Source: Pseudomonadota bacterium
Lineage (GTDB): Bacteria > Pseudomonadota > Gammaproteobacteria > Burkholderiales > Casimicrobiaceae
Direction of reading: 5' to 3'
Length of the DNA stretch: 64,000 bases
NCBI GenBank assembly: GCA_018241785.1
Contig: JAFEDF010000054.1
Coordinates: 1 to 64,000, forward strand
Positions within the stretch are counted from its first letter, which is position 1. Each line of letters starts with the position of its first letter. Under the pieces are notes generated by a model. The model was not told the origin of the DNA, searched no databases, and saw only the letters and a list, made by a program, of their open reading frames with translations. Positions 62,701-64,000 of this stretch are shown here, piece by piece. Position numbers and translations under genes: made by a program.

Positions 62701-63999
62701 ATGACGCTGCCCGACGACCACCCGGAGCGCTTGCAGCTCGCAAACGAAGTGCACGCACGGCCGCACGAGGCCCTGCGCGCCCCGGAGCGCGCATCGTACG
62801 TCGCCGTGCTGCTCGAGCCGGGCGAGCGTGCGCGCGACCACGCGCACGTCGCCGCACTGTGCGAGCGATACAGCGTGCACGCACCGCCTGCCGACGCCAT
62901 CCATTTTGCCGCGACGCTCGGCACCTTCCGCCTGCGCTGGGAACGCCATACCGAATTCTCGAGCTACGCCTTCTTCGTGCCGGGCCGCGGCGAACGGCCA
63001 TTCGCCGAGCCTGCCGCTGCCACGGTGCCTGCAGACTGGCTGGCGGCGATCCCGGGGCACACGGTGACCGCTGTGCACGCGGAGCTCGTCGAACGCACTG
63101 CACCGGTGCCAAACGCCTCGGAGATCGCCGCAGCCTTCGGCGGCAACTACGTCGTCGGCTCCGGAGTGGGAGACGGTGCGGGTGCAGTGTTCACCGATTT
63201 TCGCATCCACGCCGACGGCTTCGGACGCGTGCTCGCCTTCGATCGCGAGCTTTCGCGCTTGCAGGCCGGGCGCACGCTGCAGCGCCTGTTCGAGATCGAG
63301 ACCTACCGGATGATGGCCCTCCTCGCGCTGCCGGTCGCACGCCGCATCGCGCCGCGGCTCGTCGGGATGGAGCATGAGCTCGCGCAGGTCGCCGCAGCGC
63401 TCGCCGAGCGCGGCGGCGGCGAGGCGCTTCTCGAACAGCTCACGCACCTCGCCGCCAACGTCGAGAGCGCGATTGGCGAGTCCCGCTACCGCTTCGGCGC
63501 AACGCGCGCCTACCGTGACCTCGTCGAAAGCCGCATCGCCGAGCTGCGCGAGCGCCGGCTGCCCGGCACGCAGACGATCGGCGAGTTCATGTCGCGGCGC
63601 CTCACGCCGGCCATCGCCACCTGTGAATCCGCCGAGCGGCGCCTGCTCGAGCTTTCGGAGCGCGTGGCGCGCGCGAGCAGCCTGCTCTCGACGCGCGTGG
63701 GAGTCGCGCGCGAGCGGCAGAACCAGGAGCTGCTCGCTTCGATGAACCGGCGTGCGCGGCTCCAGCTGCGCATGCAGGAGACCGTCGAGGGCCTCTCGGT
63801 CGCAGCGATCACCTACTATGTCGTCGGCCTCGTCGGCTACGTCGCCAAGGCGCTCGAAGCGACAGGTGCGCGCATCGAGCCGGCGATCGTGACCGGTATT
63901 GCGATCCCGGTGGTGGCGGTGCTCGTGGCGCTCGGCGTGCGCTACGTGAGGCGGCAGATCGCGCGCTCCGAGCTCGGCGCGTCGCCGTTCGAGATGTGA
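62701..63999 (+). CDS. DUF3422 family membrane protein
   Basis: ATG 62701 gives 432 residues ending at TGA 63997-63999. The family opening motif LANEVHARPHEALRAPERAS is present. The middle part is soluble with a predicted helical region of about residues 195-350 (ARRIAPRLVGMEHELAQVAA, ATCESAERRLLELSERVAR). Two membrane spans lie at the C terminus (VAAITYYVVGLVGYVAKAL, IVTGIAIPVVAVLVALGVRY), giving a CorA-like outline without the GMN motif. Function is unknown; it is often encoded near Mrp-type antiporters or in isolation. Confidence 0.88.
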   Translation: MTLPDDHPERLQLANEVHARPHEALRAPERASYVAVLLEPGERARDHAHVAALCERYSVHAPPADAIHFAATLGTFRLRWERHTEFSSYAFFVPGRGERPFAEPAAATVPADWLAAIPGHTVTAVHAELVERTAPVPNASEIAAAFGGNYVVGSGVGDGAGAVFTDFRIHADGFGRVLAFDRELSRLQAGRTLQRLFEIETYRMMALLALPVARRIAPRLVGMEHELAQVAAALAERGGGEALLEQLTHLAANVESAIGESRYRFGATRAYRDLVESRIAELRERRLPGTQTIGEFMSRRLTPAIATCESAERRLLELSERVARASSLLSTRVGVARERQNQELLASMNRRARLQLRMQETVEGLSVAAITYYVVGLVGYVAKALEATGARIEPAIVTGIAIPVVAVLVALGVRYVRRQIARSELGASPFEM

Positions 64000-64000
64000 G

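Overview
The window reads as chromosomal DNA of a high-GC Gram-negative bacterium, most likely a betaproteobacterium of the Burkholderiales/Rhodocyclales/Nitrosomonadales type. The evidence is the rpsB-tsf-pyrH-frr-uppS-cdsA-dxr-rseP-bamA-skp-lpxD-fabZ-lpxA-lpxB-rnhB block, close similarity of the branched-chain keto acid dehydrogenase genes to proteobacterial bkd genes, and heavy use of GTG starts with 4-bp overlaps. No tRNA, rRNA, CRISPR array, transposase or integrase was seen.

Layout. 1-882: 3' end of dnaE2. 883-1433: palindromic repeats. 1434-9011 (minus): a cox-type molybdenum hydroxylase cluster, coxSLMDEG plus an XdhC/CoxF-like protein; the large subunit has the form II motif AYRGAGR, so CO need not be the substrate. 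9179-11634 (minus): a PQQ alcohol dehydrogenase with a lanthanide-type Asp-x-Asp signature and a diheme cytochrome c. 11827-12633: an exported ankyrin protein. 12977-18483 (minus): a CuA subunit, a heme-copper subunit I, a SenC protein and a membrane protein, matching the norSY-senC-orf1 nitric oxide reductase arrangement, followed at 19 bp by a TonB receptor. 18593-24846 (minus): an ABC importer/dehydratase/VOC/2-hydroxyacid dehydrogenase/MFS operon. 24931-39239 (minus): the essential translation, lipid A and outer-membrane block. 39549-42840: ygfZ, an NRDE protein, an LD-carboxypeptidase and tadA. 42856-43257: a pore-loop membrane protein. 43315-47047: bkdA1-bkdA2-bkdB. 47083-47697: an FmdE-like protein. 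47997-53622: assorted genes including a patatin, folE, a nitrilase and ogt. 53915-56327: a TDT transporter and a formamidase-like amidase. 56508-62454 (minus): an Mrp/Mnh cation/proton antiporter with fused A and B subunits. 62701-63999: a DUF3422 protein.

The most unusual signal is a family of palindromic elements at 913-1322, 12697-12978 and 47695-47980. They sit in all three convergent gene junctions that are longer than about 30 bp. Each has a conserved semi-palindromic core (GAGTTCGGC...GCCGGTGTAGAGC type) flanked by long inverted arms. The arms differ completely between the 1-kb cluster and the two large elements. In the two large elements a second complete unit is nested in the centre of the first. 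Differences between the two copies in the outer arm are mirrored in both arms, and two genes take their TAG stop codon from the element end. No mobility or processing gene lies nearby, so mechanism and function are open.

Physiologically the window suggests a respiratory chemo-organotroph able to oxidise alcohols and other small substrates through molybdenum and PQQ enzymes, to degrade branched-chain amino acids, to reduce NO, and to maintain Na+/H+ homeostasis.
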